Below are positions 31,480-43,774 of a DNA stretch of 64,000 nt, piece after piece. This DNA is from Bathymodiolus brooksi (lineage: Eukaryota > Mollusca > Bivalvia > Mytilida > Modiolidae). Positions within the stretch are counted from its first letter, which is position 1. Every line of letters begins with the position of its first letter. The stretch lies in contig OY804578.1 in assembly GCA_963680875.1 (NCBI GenBank), positions 97,369,689 to 97,433,688 on the forward strand, written 5' to 3'. The translations under genes were made by a program, and so were the position numbers. Under the pieces are notes generated by a model. It ran no database searches. It was not told the DNA's origin and saw only the letters and a program-made list of their open reading frames with translations.

Positions 31480-34400
31480 CACTTTAATAGGGTAGTGTTA
31501 ACTGTGTTTATTGTCACTTTAATAGGGTAGTGTTATCTGTGTTTATTGTTACTTTAATAGGGTAGTGTTTTCTGTGTTTATTGTCACTTTAATAGGGTAG
31601 TGTTTTTTGTGTTTATTGTCACTTTAATAGGGTAGTGTTATCTGTGTTTATTGTCACTTTAATAGGGTAGTGTTATTTGTGTTTATTGTCACTTTAATAG
31701 GATAGTGTTAACTGTGTTTATTGTCATTTTAATAGGGTAGTGTTATCTGTGTTTATTGTTACTTTAATAGGGTAGTGTTAACTGTGTTTATTGTCACTTT
31801 AATAGGGTAGTGTTTTCTGTGTTTATTGTTACTTTAATAGGGTAGTGTTTTCTGTGTTTATTGTTACTTTAATAGGGTAGTGTTTTTTGTGTTTATTGTC
31901 ACTTTAATAGGGTAGTGTTATCTGTGTTTATTGTCACTTTAATAGGGTAGTGTTATTTGTGTTTATTGTCACTTTAATAGGGTAGTGTTAACTGTGTTTA
32001 TTGTCATTTTAATAGGGTAGTGTTATCTGTGTTTATTGTTACTTTAATAGGGTAGTGTTATCTGTGTTTATTGTCACTTTAATAGGGTAGTGTTATCTGT
32101 GTTTATTGTCACTTTAATAGGGTAGTGTTATTTGTGTTTATTGTTACTTTAATAGGGCAGTGTTAACTGTGTTTATTGTCATTTTAATTGGGTAGTGTTT
32201 TCTGTGTTTATTGTTACTTTAATAGGGTAGTGTTAACTGTGTTTATTGCCACTTTAATAGGGTAGTTTTATCTGTGTTTATTGTTACTTTAATAGGGTAG
32301 TGTTATCTATGTTTATTGTCACTTTAATAGGGTAGTGTTAACTGTGTTTATTGTCATTTTAATAGGGTAGCGTTATCAGTGTTTATTGCCACTTTAATAG
32401 GGTAGTGTTATCTGTGTTTATTGTCACTTTAATAGGGTAGTGTTATCTGTGTTTATTGTCACTTTAATAGGGTAGTGTTATCTGTGTTTATTGTCACCTT
32501 AATAGGGTAGTGTTATCTGTGTTTATTGTCACTTTAATAGGGTAGTGTTAACTGTGTTTATTGTCACTTTAATAGGGTAGTGTTTTCTGTGTTTATTGTT
32601 ACTTTAATAGGATAGTGTTTTCTGTGTTTATTGTTACTTTAATAGGGTAGTGTTTTCTGTGTTTATTGTCACTTTAATAGGGTAGTGTTAACTGTCTTTA
32701 TTGTCATTTTAATAGGGTAGTGTTATTTGTGTTTATTGTCATTTTAATAGGGTAGTGTTTTCTGTGTTTATTGTCACTTTAATAGGGTAGTGTTTTCTGT
32801 GTTTATTGTCATTTTAATAGGGTAGTGTTATTTGTGTTTATTGTCACTTTAATAGGGTAGTGTTATTTGTGTTTATTGTTACTTTAATAGGGTAGTGTTA
32901 TTTGTGCTTATTGTCACTTTAATAGGGTAGTGTTTTCTGTGTTTATTGTCACTTTAATAGGGTAGTGTTAACTGTGTTTATTGTCATTTTAATAGGGTAG
33001 TGTTTTCTGTGTTTATTGTCACTTTAATAGGGTAGTGTTGTCTGTATTTATTGTTACTTTAATAGGGTATTGTTAACTGTGTTTATTGTCACTTTAATAG
33101 GGTAGTGTTTTCTGTGTTTATTGTTACTTTAATAGAGTAGTGTTGTCTGTGTTTATTGTTACTTTAATAGGGTAGTGTTATTTGTGTTTATTGTCACTTT
33201 AATAGGGTAGTGTTGTCTGTGTTTATTGTCACTTTAATAGGGTAATGTTGTCTGTGTTTATTGTTACTTTAATAGGGTAGTGTTAACTGTGTTTATTGTC
33301 ACTTTAATAGGGTAGTGTTTTCTGTGTTTATTGTCACTTTAATAGGGTAGTGTTGTCTGTGTTTATTGTTACTTTAATAGGGTATTGTTTTCTGTGTTTA
33401 TTGTTACTTTAAAAGGGTAGTGTTTTCTGTGTTTATTGACACTTTAATAGGGTAGTGTTTTCTGTGTTTATTGTTACTTTAATAGGGTAGTGTTATTTGT
33501 GTTTATTGTCACTTTAATAGGTAGTGTTAACTGTGTTTATTGTCACTTTAATAGGGTAGTGTTTTCTGTGTTTATTGTTACTTTAATAGGGTAGTGTTAA
33601 CTGTGTTTATTGTCATTTTAATAGGGTAGTGTTATTTGTGTTTATTGTCACTTTAATAGGGTAGTGTTTTCTGTGTTTATTGTCACTTTAATAGGGTAGT
33701 GTTTTCTGTGTTTATTGTCATTTTAATAGGGTAGTGTTATTTGTGTTTATTGTCACTTTAATAGGGTAGTGTTATTTGTGTTTATTGTTACTTTAATAGG
33801 GTAGTGTTATTTGTGTTTATTGTCACTTTAATAGGGTAGTGTTTTCTGTGTTTATTGTCACTTTAATAGGGTAGTGTTAACTGTGTTTATTGTCATTTTA
33901 ATAGGGTAGTGTTATTTGTGTTTATTGTCACTTTAATAGGGTAGTTTTATCTGTGTTTATTGTTACTTTAATAGGGTAGTGTTATTTGTGTTTATTGTCA
34001 CTTTAATAGGGTAGTGTTATCTGTGTTTATTGTCACTTTAATAGGGTAGTGTTATCTGTGTTTATTGTTACTTTAATAGAGTAGTGTTATCTGTGTTTAT
34101 TGTCACTTTAATAGGGTAGTGTTATCTGTGTTTATTGTCACTTTAATAGGGTAGTGTTATTTGTGTTTATTGTCACTTTAATAGGGTAGTGTTATCTGTG
34201 TTTATTGTCACTTTAATAGGGTAGTGTTATCTGTGTTTATTGTCACTTTAATAAGGTAGTGTTAACTGTGTTTATTGTCACTTTAATAGGGTAGTGTTAT
34301 CTGTGTTTATTGTCACTTTAATAGGGTAGTGTTATCTGTGTTTATTGTCACTTTAATAGGGTAGTGTTATCTGTGTTTATTGTCACTTTAATAGGGTAGT

Positions 34401-34568
34401 GTTATCTGTGTTTATTGTCACTTTAATAGGGTAGTGTTATTTGTGTTTATTGTCACTTTAATTGGGTAGTGTTATCTGTGTTTATTGTCACTTTAATAGG
34501 GTAGTGTTATCTGTGTTTATTGTTACTTTAATAGGGTAGTGTTATCTGTGTTTATTGTCACTTTATGT
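31480..34568. repeat. 35-bp minisatellite, about 88 units
   Basis: Period 35, consensus words ACTTTAATAGGGTAGTGTTA and TCTGTGTTTATTGTC. Units vary mainly at three places: (AA/AT/TT/GT) after GTGTT, C/T in (C/T)TGTG, and C/T in TTGT(C/T)A. One unit at ~33519 lacks a base. It is wholly absent from copy A, where ACCATATA joins directly to the repeat at 5975. There are no intervening spacers, so this is not a CRISPR array. Confidence 0.97.
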
Positions 34569-34616
34569 AGTTTTTCATCTATTTTTTTACCAATAGACTT
34601 ATTTGGGTGAGTAGGT

Positions 34617-34805
34617 TATGGTGTTTATCACCACTGTCAACAATATTTCAGCTATATCGTGGCGGTGAGTTTTATAGGTGGAGGAAACCAGATTACCTGT
34701 AAAAAAACACACACCTGGCGTAAGTCACTGACCAACTTTATGACATAATGTTGTATCGAGTACCCATCGCCATGAGCGGGATTTGAACTCCCAACTTTAG
34801 TACGG
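34617..34805 (-). repeat. tRNA-related SINE, family 1
   Basis: Minus-strand copy after the minisatellite; in copy B only. Confidence 0.7.
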
Positions 34806-34849
34806 CTTATTTGTCAAAGAAACCTAGGACATATATATCATCAAGCATG

Positions 34850-35300
34850 TAAGGAGCTTTGAATAGGCTATTTCTGCTCACATAATATGAATCCATGATC
34901 TAAAACTGCTCCATATAAGGAACTTTGAATTGGGCTATTTCTGCTCACATAACATGAATCAATGCCCTAAAACTGCTCCATATAAGGAACTTTGAATTGG
35001 GCTATTTTTGCTATTTTTGCTATTTCATGACTAATGCTCACATAATATGAATCCATGATCTAAAACTGCTCCATATAAGAAACTTTGAATTGGACTATTT
35101 CTGCTCACATAACATGAATCAATGCTCTAAAACTGCTCCATGTAAGGAACTTTGAATTGGGCTATTTCTGCTCACATAATAAGAATCCATGATCTAAAAC
35201 TGCTCCATGTAAGGAAACTTTGAATTGAGCTATTTCTGCTCACACTACATGAATCCATGATCAAGAACTGCTCCATATAAGAAGCTTTGATTCAGGTAAT
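34850..35300. repeat. ~60-70-bp tandem repeat (long allele)
   Basis: About six units of AACTGCTCCATATAAGG / TTGAATTGGGCTATTT; copy A has three. Confidence 0.85.
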
Positions 35301-35429
35301 TTCTAGATAAGCTCACATATTATTACGAACCATACATGCAGGGACAGGTGAGGTCAATATTCCATGGTAGCTGAATTTACATCAGCCTCTGTATTCAGTG
35401 CCTATCAATGCTAAAGTTGTGCGTTTGAT

Positions 35430-35710
35430 TCCCACCTCTGGCGATGCATACTTGTGCAACTTTATGCGATAGTTTGCCAGTGAATTGTGGCAGGAACATA
35501 TATTTTTTACAACTTTATGCGATAGTTTGCCAGTGAATTGTGGCAGGAACATATATTTTTTACAACCTTATGTGATAGCTTGCCAGTGAATTGCGGCAGG
35601 AACATATATGTTTTACAACTTTATGTGATAATGTTTGTATGTGAATTGTGACAGGAACATATAGTTGTACGATAAAGTTTGCCAGATAGTTGCAGCAGGA
35701 ACATATACTT
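35430..35710. repeat. ~57-bp tandem repeat
   Basis: Four units containing CAACTTTATGCGATAGTTTG and GGCAGGAACATATA; copy A has about two at 6310-6425. Confidence 0.8.
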
Positions 35711-35925
35711 GATACATCGTGCAATAGTTTGTCAATAAAATGTATTTGAAATGTATTTCTTAATCAAATTAGTTCTGCAAAGTAGAAAGATGTCGGTCGA
35801 AGATAAATTAAATTATCGTCTGGAAATCATTCACTTCAAACAGACGGACGGACGGAAAAATTGGCAACTTTATGCACCCCCACAAAATATTTCAGGGAGC
35901 ATAATAATGAGGTGTTCATGAAGGT

Positions 35926-36145
35926 TTAGGTTTAGGTTTATTGTGCTTAACGCCACTTTCAACAATATTTCAGCTATATTGTGGCAGTCAGTTTTATTGG
36001 TGGAGGAATCCGGAGGACCCGGAGAAAACCACCGACCCATGTCAAGTCACTGACAAACTTTATAACAAAATGTTGTAACTTGTACACCTCGCCTTGATCG
36101 AGATTCGACCTCACAAGATCAGTGGTGATAGGCACGGATTGCATA
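35926..36145 (-). repeat. tRNA-related SINE, family 1 (truncated)
   Basis: Sister of 6640-6857. Confidence 0.7.
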
Positions 36146-36429
36146 CTCAATACCACTTACATGGTATTGATGAAGAACGTCAGACATATCGCAAGTGTCC
36201 ACTTTGAGACGTCAGCTCTTCCCGGGACGCTCGAAGGTTTTATCCGTTAGTTACTCTGATGCCCTGTTGGTCGGACCATATTCTTACCTAATCGTGGACG
36301 CCTTTCCGCATTCAGAAGACAAATACAGACTGAGAACAAACGTGTTCCCTGGACCTCTACATTTGAGTTGATGTCTCTTCAAGATGTTATTTATACAGTG
36401 TCAGTTTTTTTAACAGAGAGCCATGATGA

Positions 36430-36868
36430 CTAAAGTATACGTTTTCATGTCAGAAGTCCAGTCCGTCTTTTTGATTATACGATTCCATATCAGAAGTCCA
36501 GTCCGTCTTTTGTTTATACGGTTCCATGTCAGAAGTCCAGTCCGTGTTTTAGAGTATACGGTTCCATGTCAAACGTCCATTCCGTCTTTTAGATTATACG
36601 GTTCCATGTCAGAAGTCCAGTCCGTGTTTTAGATTTTACGGTTCCATGTCAAAAGTCCAGTCCGTCTTTTAGATTATTCGGTTCCGTGTCAGAAGTCCAG
36701 TCCGTATTTTAGATTATACTGTTTCATGTCAGAAGTCCAGTCCGTCTTTTAGATTATACGGTTTCATTTCAGAAGTCCAGTCCGTCTTCTAAATTATACG
36801 GTTCCATGTCAGAAGTCCAGTCCGTCTCTTAGATTATACGGTTCCATTTCAGAAGTCCAGTCTGACTT
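36430..36868. repeat. 40-bp minisatellite
   Basis: About 11 units; sister of 7137-7650. Confidence 0.9.
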
Positions 36869-36871
36869 GAA

Positions 36872-37278
36872 ATGGCACAATATACATCCACGGCTGTAGG
36901 AGCAGAAGAAATGGTAAGTTATTTTATTAGTTTATTAATTTTTATCATTATTATTATTATTATTATTATTGTGTTTGTTCGTAAAGTATGAAATTGACAA
37001 TTTTGATGTATATTTCAGTTAATTATCGTCTTAGTTTTTTTACCTTTATTTTAAGTCTTCAATCAAACAGTTCGCAGACAACTGTGGACAAGAGGAACAA
37101 GGTCTTCCATCTTCACAGCAAACTGACCCACCCCGGTTTTTGTTTATTTCCTGTATATTATTTCGGGTTTATAAATATGGCTTTTCTCCGAACAAAATGG
37201 CATGAAAGGTAATGAATTACTTTATTTTGCGATTCCTTGACACAAACATATAAATAAAAATTACTCCTAATGTAAAAT

Positions 37279-37337
<59 letters not shown>

Positions 37338-37516
37338 TAATTGCAACAGTTTCCTTTTTCTTCATAGTTAAACATATTCTCTAATTTTATTTGTAACGGT
37401 TCTTGATTTTAAAGAAAAAATACCTTTCTTTACAGACCATACAGTGGTTGGATCCAGATATTGACCAGATCAGAGCAGAAATGGAAGGACTTAAATCAGG
37501 AAACAGGAAAAAATAA
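36872..37516 (+). CDS. Candidate two-exon micro-protein gene, copy B (intact)
   Basis: Exon 1 is 36872-36913 (MAQYTSTAVGAEEM, donor GTAAGT); exon 2 is 37436-37516 (acceptor TTTCTTTACAG, TIQWLDPDIDQIRAEMEGLK then SGNRKK and TAA). Spliced in phase 0 it makes 40 residues, acidic in the middle and basic at the end, without signal peptide or TM. The 522-bp intron contains a (TAA)n run. Differences from copy A leave the frame open but change several residues, so conservation is weak evidence. It lies 4 bases after the minisatellite. Not recognised. Confidence 0.35.
37278..37338. repeat. (TAA)n microsatellite
   Basis: About 20 units in the micro-gene intron; shorter in copy A. Confidence 0.9.
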
Positions 37517-37719
37517 ATAAGACCTGAAGTTGTGTATCTCAGGCCTCAATTAAAATAATATATATATACTCCCTGGATATTTTTGTGAATTATTTTCGAA
37601 TTCAATGATTTCATTGTGTTATTGGATATATATTCATCAAGGTATGTAGAAGGTAGTGGATTGTTTCTTCTTCTGTCGCATGAGTTCTAAGGTGCTTTCA
37701 TTGTTTAGAAAATTACTTA

Positions 37720-38229
37720 CAGTGTTAGTACATGTCTGTTTCTTTATATCTTGTTTATGTGCGTACATTTCTTTCCACATTTCTTACAGATGAATTTCTT
37801 GTCCACATGAAGAGTTTGTATGTGGTCATTCAAGTCCCCTATAGTGTCAAATTTTGTGTCACAGAATTAAAAGTTTATGACACACTTTCGGTAATGTTCT
37901 ACGTATTTATCCTTCCTATTTAATTGCTTGTCACATTTTGTACGGGAGAATTGTTTATCATTGTTGTGGATTGTATCTTTGTGTCTATTAAGATCGTGTT
38001 TCCTTGAGAAGGTCTAAAAACATACATCGCATTGGAACTTCATGATCAGAATGATTCGAAATGCTCGATGATAGGATTTTTTTAGCTTCCTTCTCGTATA
38101 AGGTCTGAACGAATGTCCGGTTGGGGGAGGGGCGACGGCGTATGATTCATGATGGGATGGATATTCATATATGATCGTGGCTTTGGGTGTGGAAGGGAGG
38201 GTGAGATACTTGACTTGTGTCATAAGCAT
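37720..38229 (-). pseudogene. C2H2 zinc-finger protein pseudogene, copy B
   Basis: Minus-strand frame from 38229 (MLMTQVKYLTLPS...) runs continuously through SFRPYTRRKLKKSYHRAF into the first finger, FQCDVCF, then hits a TAG where A has Lys. Further fingers (RKHDLNRHK, TKCDKQFNRKD and the following) are recognisable. The sequence gives the original order of N-terminus and fingers, which is disrupted in A by an insertion. Confidence 0.6.
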
Positions 38230-39267
38230 GGTCGTAGCTTGGGTTGGAATTTTACCGAGGCAGGGTGTCTTGGGGCGTTCGACATTTTTTGTTGTTTTTT
38301 TCTTTTTGTTAAAATTTTGACGTTTTGATAGTAGTTATTACCATAATTTGTCAAATTAACCACAAGTAGGTTTTTTAAATCATTAACATTAGAATGCATG
38401 AAGCTATGCGTTCATCTCCGTAAAATGATCATTACGCTCCTTACACTACTACATGATATAAGAGTTGATTAACACACCAAGGAGTCTTCAATCATATTTA
38501 GAAGATATAGGGCTCAAACATAATCCTTATTCAGACAGATTGATATTGTAATGACATTCGCCGGGGAAAATAGTAGAACCATTTCTGAACCCCCAAAAAA
38601 TTATTCTGGTTTGCATACAGTATGGTACAACAGATGCTAACTTAGAACTTACAGTTTATGTTTACGATTTAGCTATATCTTAAGATGTTGTGTTTATCCA
38701 TTATTATTTTTTTACCGAGGCAATTGCCTCGGCCTCAATGGATGCTACGCCTTTGAATATCCAGATCATATGGCCTCAAAATGTCCCTGTAATTGGTCAA
38801 ATTTCAAAATTTCTTGGGGGCTTGCGGTCCCTGAATTCCCAGCTGTATGGGCTTATTGAACCCACCATAATCTATTCATAGCCTACATTTGGACCCTCGA
38901 AATGATTATTGATACACGGCTTACTAGTATTATAAATCAGACCTTAGACTAAAGCCATTAATGGCCATAGCTCGGGTTGTGAACTGATAACTCTACAATA
39001 ATCATATTCTAACACATTTTTTACAAGGATTTAGAGATAACGTCTAAACCTCAGGTCTTAAAATGATTGAGATGACGTCCAAACCTCAGATCAAGTTCGA
39101 ATAACAGATGTTTTGTACTTTTCAAACTTTTGCATTTTGCTTTCACCAATATAAAATGATAACACAGAAGGGAAATCCCTATTTTTAAAGGGACCCAAAA
39201 GGAGTCCAGAAAATGTTTTGAGTGTATAAAATTATATATATTTAACAGCTCCTTTCATACAGTACTT
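38230..39267. other. Spacer, nothing recognised
   Basis: Alignable with 11145-11860. Contains a GCAATTGC palindrome within CCGAGGCAATTGCCTCGG at ~38716 that is not in copy A. No exon supported. Confidence 0.4.
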
Positions 39268-39641
39268 TTTAACTGCATCGATGGTGCAATGGTTAGCGTG
39301 CTCGCCTCGAGTGTGGTAGATCGTGGGTTCGAGCACCGGTCGGGTCAAACAAAAGACTGTAAAATTGGTATTTGTTGCTTCTCCGCTAAGCATGCAGCAT
39401 TTAGGAGAAAGAGGAAAGACTGGTTGGCTCGGAATCAGGATAGTGTGTCCAAGTGGGGCGACATGTCTATCCGCGGACTGTTGTTTTAGTGAGCTAGCAC
39501 TATAAAAATCCAACTAAGCGTGTTGGTCTAGTACAAAGCGGACCTCACCATCATCTCATTGGAAATTAACTTGTTCTCGCCATAATATAGCTGAAAAATT
39601 GCTGAGTTGGCGATAAACAACAATCACTCACTCTCACTCAC
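39268..39641 (+). mobile_element. tRNA-derived SINE, family 2, with 13-bp target duplication
   Basis: Head TGCAATGGTTAGCGTGCTCG (A box) and GTGGGTTCGAGCACC (B box), a ~240-bp body, a 3' core ATATAGCTGAAAAATTGCTG related to that of family 1, and an ACTC tail. Flanked by TCATACAGTACTT at 39255-39267 and 39642-39654. Absent from copy A. It is a retroposon, not a tRNA gene. Confidence 0.9.
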
Positions 39642-39654
39642 TCATACAGTACTT

Positions 39655-40675
39655 CCTCTTCTTTCGGAGGGTAGACTCTTTTTTCTCTAAGTTGAAGCGT
39701 GGGGTTTGTAAGCCCACGGCCCACTCTTCTCTGACGATTTCTGGACCTGGGTTTCATTCTATATTGTCCGAATTTCAGATTTGGCTTTACACGTATTCAT
39801 ATATCATACAAAATTAAATTGTAGGCTATATTGTGATTGAATAAAAATAAAAGGAAAGATCCAATCATATATTTGGAAGCTGGACCCAATCCAGCAAGCA
39901 CCTTGTCAATCCCTTTAGTTTTAGCAAATTTAATTAATTAATTCAACATAAAATTGCAACATTGAACAATGGATGCTAGATGATACAATGTACATGTAAC
40001 TACAAAATGATTGGGAAACAAGTTGCTTGAACTTAACTACTTGTACATTTGTATACCGTTATATAGAGAATGACCCCCTTTCCTGGTAGCGAACAGAACA
40101 TCGTTCTTACATGTGTTCGTACGGGGCACGAAAATACATAGCATGAGATAAACTCTCTTCAACAAATGAAGACTGAAAGTCAGTATAAGTTTCTAACTGG
40201 ATTTTAAATATTCATCTAGATCAAACACTTGTTAATTAGTCAATTTCCGTCAATTATCAATTGTTTCTGAGTGATGATCACAGTACCAGTTACGATGTCA
40301 GTGGAACAGGAAATAATAAGAATATTGGGAACAATCCAGTTTTATAATGTCTGAATATATACAAGGAAATTTGTAAGTGTATTTACATATATATATATAC
40401 ATATTTGTCTTATCTTTTATTTTAGTGAATATTATTTTGATTATGGGCCGTTCAATTTAATAATAAACTAATGTGATAAGCCAATATTATCCGAATTGTG
40501 TACTAATTTCAGCAACATTTGAACGTGGTCGCTCGTTAATTAGAAATTTGGCAATAAAAACGAAAGATGGTTACAAACGTTATCAGCGTTATCAGCGAAA
40601 AAAAGAAAGAATTGTTCAAGTTTCGCGTTACACATGTATAATTAGCTTCTTTTTTTTTTTGGTTATCTGAACTTG
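39655..40675. other. 5' flank of gene B, first part
   Basis: Matches A 11940-12036 and 12807-13670. No repeats beyond short AT runs. Confidence 0.4.
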
Positions 40676-41089
40676 ACCATTATTTTTTTTTAAAGAAGTT
40701 GGGAGTAATTTACAGCCTTCTCATTTGAAGCCGACACCCGGCTAAATTGCTTTCTACTTGCTGAGCCGTCTACTTATTATCATTTGCTTCCCCCTTAGCC
40801 CCTGCAGAGGGAGGACCCATATACCCTCCTACCTTCTACTTTTCTAAATTGGCCTTAAAGCTAGTTGTGTCACAATCTTTTAGAGTGGATAATGAAACTG
40901 CCCGCCATCCTCTTTTGTCATAGCGCATCCTACTACATGTATGCTTAAACTAAAACTTACCACAAAGGAAAAAATCGAAATGACTATCTCTGCCACTTTA
41001 ATATGCTCTATATTTAATGGACTGGGTATCAGAAGGAACAGGATATCAGAATGTGCAAAAAAAATCAATACCAGAATATTTTGTTAAGA

Positions 41090-41687
41090 TCAGGTGATAA
41101 CGAAAAGATGAAAAAAATCACTTGGTTTAAAAACAGATAATAATTTGAATATTCGAAATCACAATAATATTAAAATCATTGTTCCAAATGAACTTAAGCT
41201 GGGGGAAAAACAGAAAGTAATAGGTAAACCAATCACTCCAAAATGTCAATTAAAATGGGTTACATTTTATGAAAAGCCATTATCTGGAAATCAATTTGGT
41301 ATATACTGAACAAGATTACATGTAAACAAAGCATTATCAAGTTCCAATGGAAATGTTTGCATATCATTGTCTACTCAGAATATAGATTACAAAAAATGGG
41401 AAAATCAAATGGTAAATACATTTGTAAATGTCATCTATGTAAAAATGAAATAGAGTCACTTATTCATTTGTTTTACTACAAGTGTCATAAAATTAAACAT
41501 GTCTGAGGTGAGGTAAACACATGTTTAAAATCGTTTTTGCAAAGAATTTGGTACTTGTTGAAGAAAACTTAGTCCTTGTGGTATACCGGTATGAGGGAGA
41601 AATAATCGAAGACTTATTTTTATTGGATGTGGTAATTTATATATTAAAATAGGTAATTTGGAAAACAAGAAATTATATATTATACAA
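41090..41687 (+). pseudogene. LINE C-terminal fragment (zinc-knuckle region)
   Basis: Plus-strand translation gives PKCQLKWVTFYEKPLSGNQF, then KFQWKCLHIIVYSEYRLQKM, then CKCHLCKNEIESLIHLFYYK. The CxLC...ESxxHLFY pattern is the zinc-binding segment found near the C-terminus of many LINE proteins. Stops and shifts show it is dead. The frame seems to resume at 44515 (NFKSELRSSIHMRIKNPEVL). Confidence 0.6.
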
Positions 41688-42987
41688 TTATTTAATGGGA
41701 GTGCAGGTGTTATAGAGCCATTTTTCCCCCATAGTCAGTTCCCCCCCCCCCCCCCCCCGGAAAAATGGCTAGGGGGAAAAACTACTATAGGAGCGTTATA
41801 GAGCCATTTTTCCCCCATAGCCAGTTCCCCACCCCCCCCCCCCCGGAAAAATGGCTATCTAGTAGGATTTCCCCCCGGAAGAATGGTTATATAGTGGGAT
41901 TTCCCCCCCGGAAGAATGGCTATATAGTAGGATCCCCCCCCCCCCGAAAGAATGACCACATAGTAGTCCCCCTCTGAAAATGGCTTGAATATTCAACTTA
42001 ATTGCTCTGTTAAATTTTACTACCACTTGCCAGTGCCACTTTTGGTCGACTATTAGTGTCGATGGGTTTACTAACCAAGTAGCTTGTACATGGATGATCC
42101 AAATGACTTTGAATGGGCTTTCCCAAAAGCAAAAAATAGGGCATCTAATGGGACATTATATGATACCCCACCACGTTTTGCATATTTTCAGTCTTGAAAC
42201 GGCCATAACTTTTGAACCAATTATCCGATCAAACTAAAATTTGAACTTGATCTGTATTTTATGGTACTAAACAAATGTAGAAAATCCTTCAACACGTTCT
42301 AAAGGTATCATCTGGAAACCATCGGGGGACGGACAGACGGACACTCAACTGCAGAATTTTTCGGAGGCCATCACATAATACATATAAAAAGCAAAACATG
42401 GACATCTGTTACTATTCTTAAGGGGTACCCATTTTATGTCCATATCTCACTAGTGGGAAGTTGGCCCTAATAATAGCCCACAATAAATTGAGTGCGCTCG
42501 ATGATTTAACATAATAAACAAATAATCAATGTTATTGTGAGCTAGATTCACACTTTGTATTTGATTTCAAGATTTTTTTGGAAATTCTGCACCTCCATCG
42601 ATGGTTAAAATGCCCAGGCTGACTCATCAAATATATATTCTCCAGACATACGTATATTTCTTTTATATATCAGTTTTATTTTATTTTTAACTATACCCAA
42701 ATTTATGCAGTTAGAAAATTAGTACCTAAATGTGCATATTTGTCACGGACTGAAATAAGATTAACTAGAGTGACTATAGTATGTTAGACTTTGCCTTTGG
42801 ATTTTGAAACACGAAATTAAAACGCGAAATTATGAAAGCGAAAACGCACAATCGAAAAAGCAAAAATTCTAAATTGCGACAGCGAAGAGGCGAAATCGAA
42901 ATCATTTCTCCATTTTGCGTTTCAACCTTTTCAGGTTTTCGGCTCTCGCTTATTCGCGTCTTTTTTTTTTGGCATCTTCGCAAGCAG

Positions 42988-43260
42988 GAAGGTGGCCGAG
43001 TGGTCAAGGCGCTGGACATTACAATCAGGATGTCGACACCGTTGTGGGTTCGATCCTCATGTGTGTCAAGGTTTCAAGGCACCTTCTCTAGCTCAGGGTT
43101 TCGCCGATTTTCCAGATTGAAATATCGGGCTCCCCCCACAAGACTGGTGACCTTGCGAGAACCCCATATCTGTAAAACGGTCGTTCATTTCGCCGTCGGA
43201 AAACTTGCCTTTAAGTTTACCATACCTTCACATTCGCGTTGTGAGTTCGACCTACGATTA
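42988..43260 (+). repeat. tRNA-derived SINE, family 3 (Leu/Ser-like head)
   Basis: GGTGGCCGAGTGGTCAAGGC (A box region) and GTGGGTTCGATCCTC (B box) 45 bases later, then a body without tRNA structure. A similar truncated head, GTCGAGTGGTCTAGGGCGCT, lies at 45015-45040. Confidence 0.7.
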
Positions 43261-43637
43261 GGCTAGGTTTAAGGTAAGGTTTAAAATTAGGATTAAGTTA
43301 AGGCCTAGGTTTGGGGATAGTGTTGGACCGAGGGATTCGGTGAGGATTAGGCCTAAGGGTAGGGTAATGTCTAGCCTAGAGTTTGCATACTTTATAGGTC
43401 TTGTTTGGGTAAGTTTACGTTGAAGTCAGGTTTATGTTAAGACGAGGGGGAAAATTGACTATATAGCCATTTTTCCGGGGGGAAATTCTACTATATAGCC
43501 ACTTTTCCCCCTGTCAAAAACTGGGGGGGAAAATGGCTATGTTCAATGATATAGTCATTTTTCCGGGGGAAAAAATGGCTATATAGTCAGTTTTCCGGGG
43601 GGAAAATGGCTAGGGGGAAAAACTACTATAGGACACC

Positions 43638-43774
43638 GGCAATAGATCAAAATATTTTTCCCCTCGGTATTGGGAAAGACCAAAGTGTTCTATTGCCCGA
43701 GGTCAACGACCGAGGGCGATAGAAAACTTTGGTCTTTCCCAATACCGAGGGAGAAAATTGTTTGATCTATTGCC
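43638..43774. repeat. 137-bp near-perfect palindrome
   Basis: Arms start GGCAATAGATCAAA and meet at ~43703 (GAGGTCAACGACC). Fold-back MITE type. A short related word, GGCAATAGATCACC, recurs at ~44396. Confidence 0.85.

Noticed and set aside
31480..34568. CRISPR-like array
   Set aside because: Units are contiguous 35-bp tandem repeats without spacers, in a eukaryotic context.
42988..43060. tRNA gene
   Set aside because: A and B boxes are present, but no full cloverleaf or acceptor stem closes, and a SINE body follows. The same applies to 39268 and to the family 1 heads.
43260..43440. GGTTTAGG-like run as telomeric repeat
   Set aside because: Irregular TAGGTTTAAGG-type words, not a regular hexamer array, and located inside the fold-back element.
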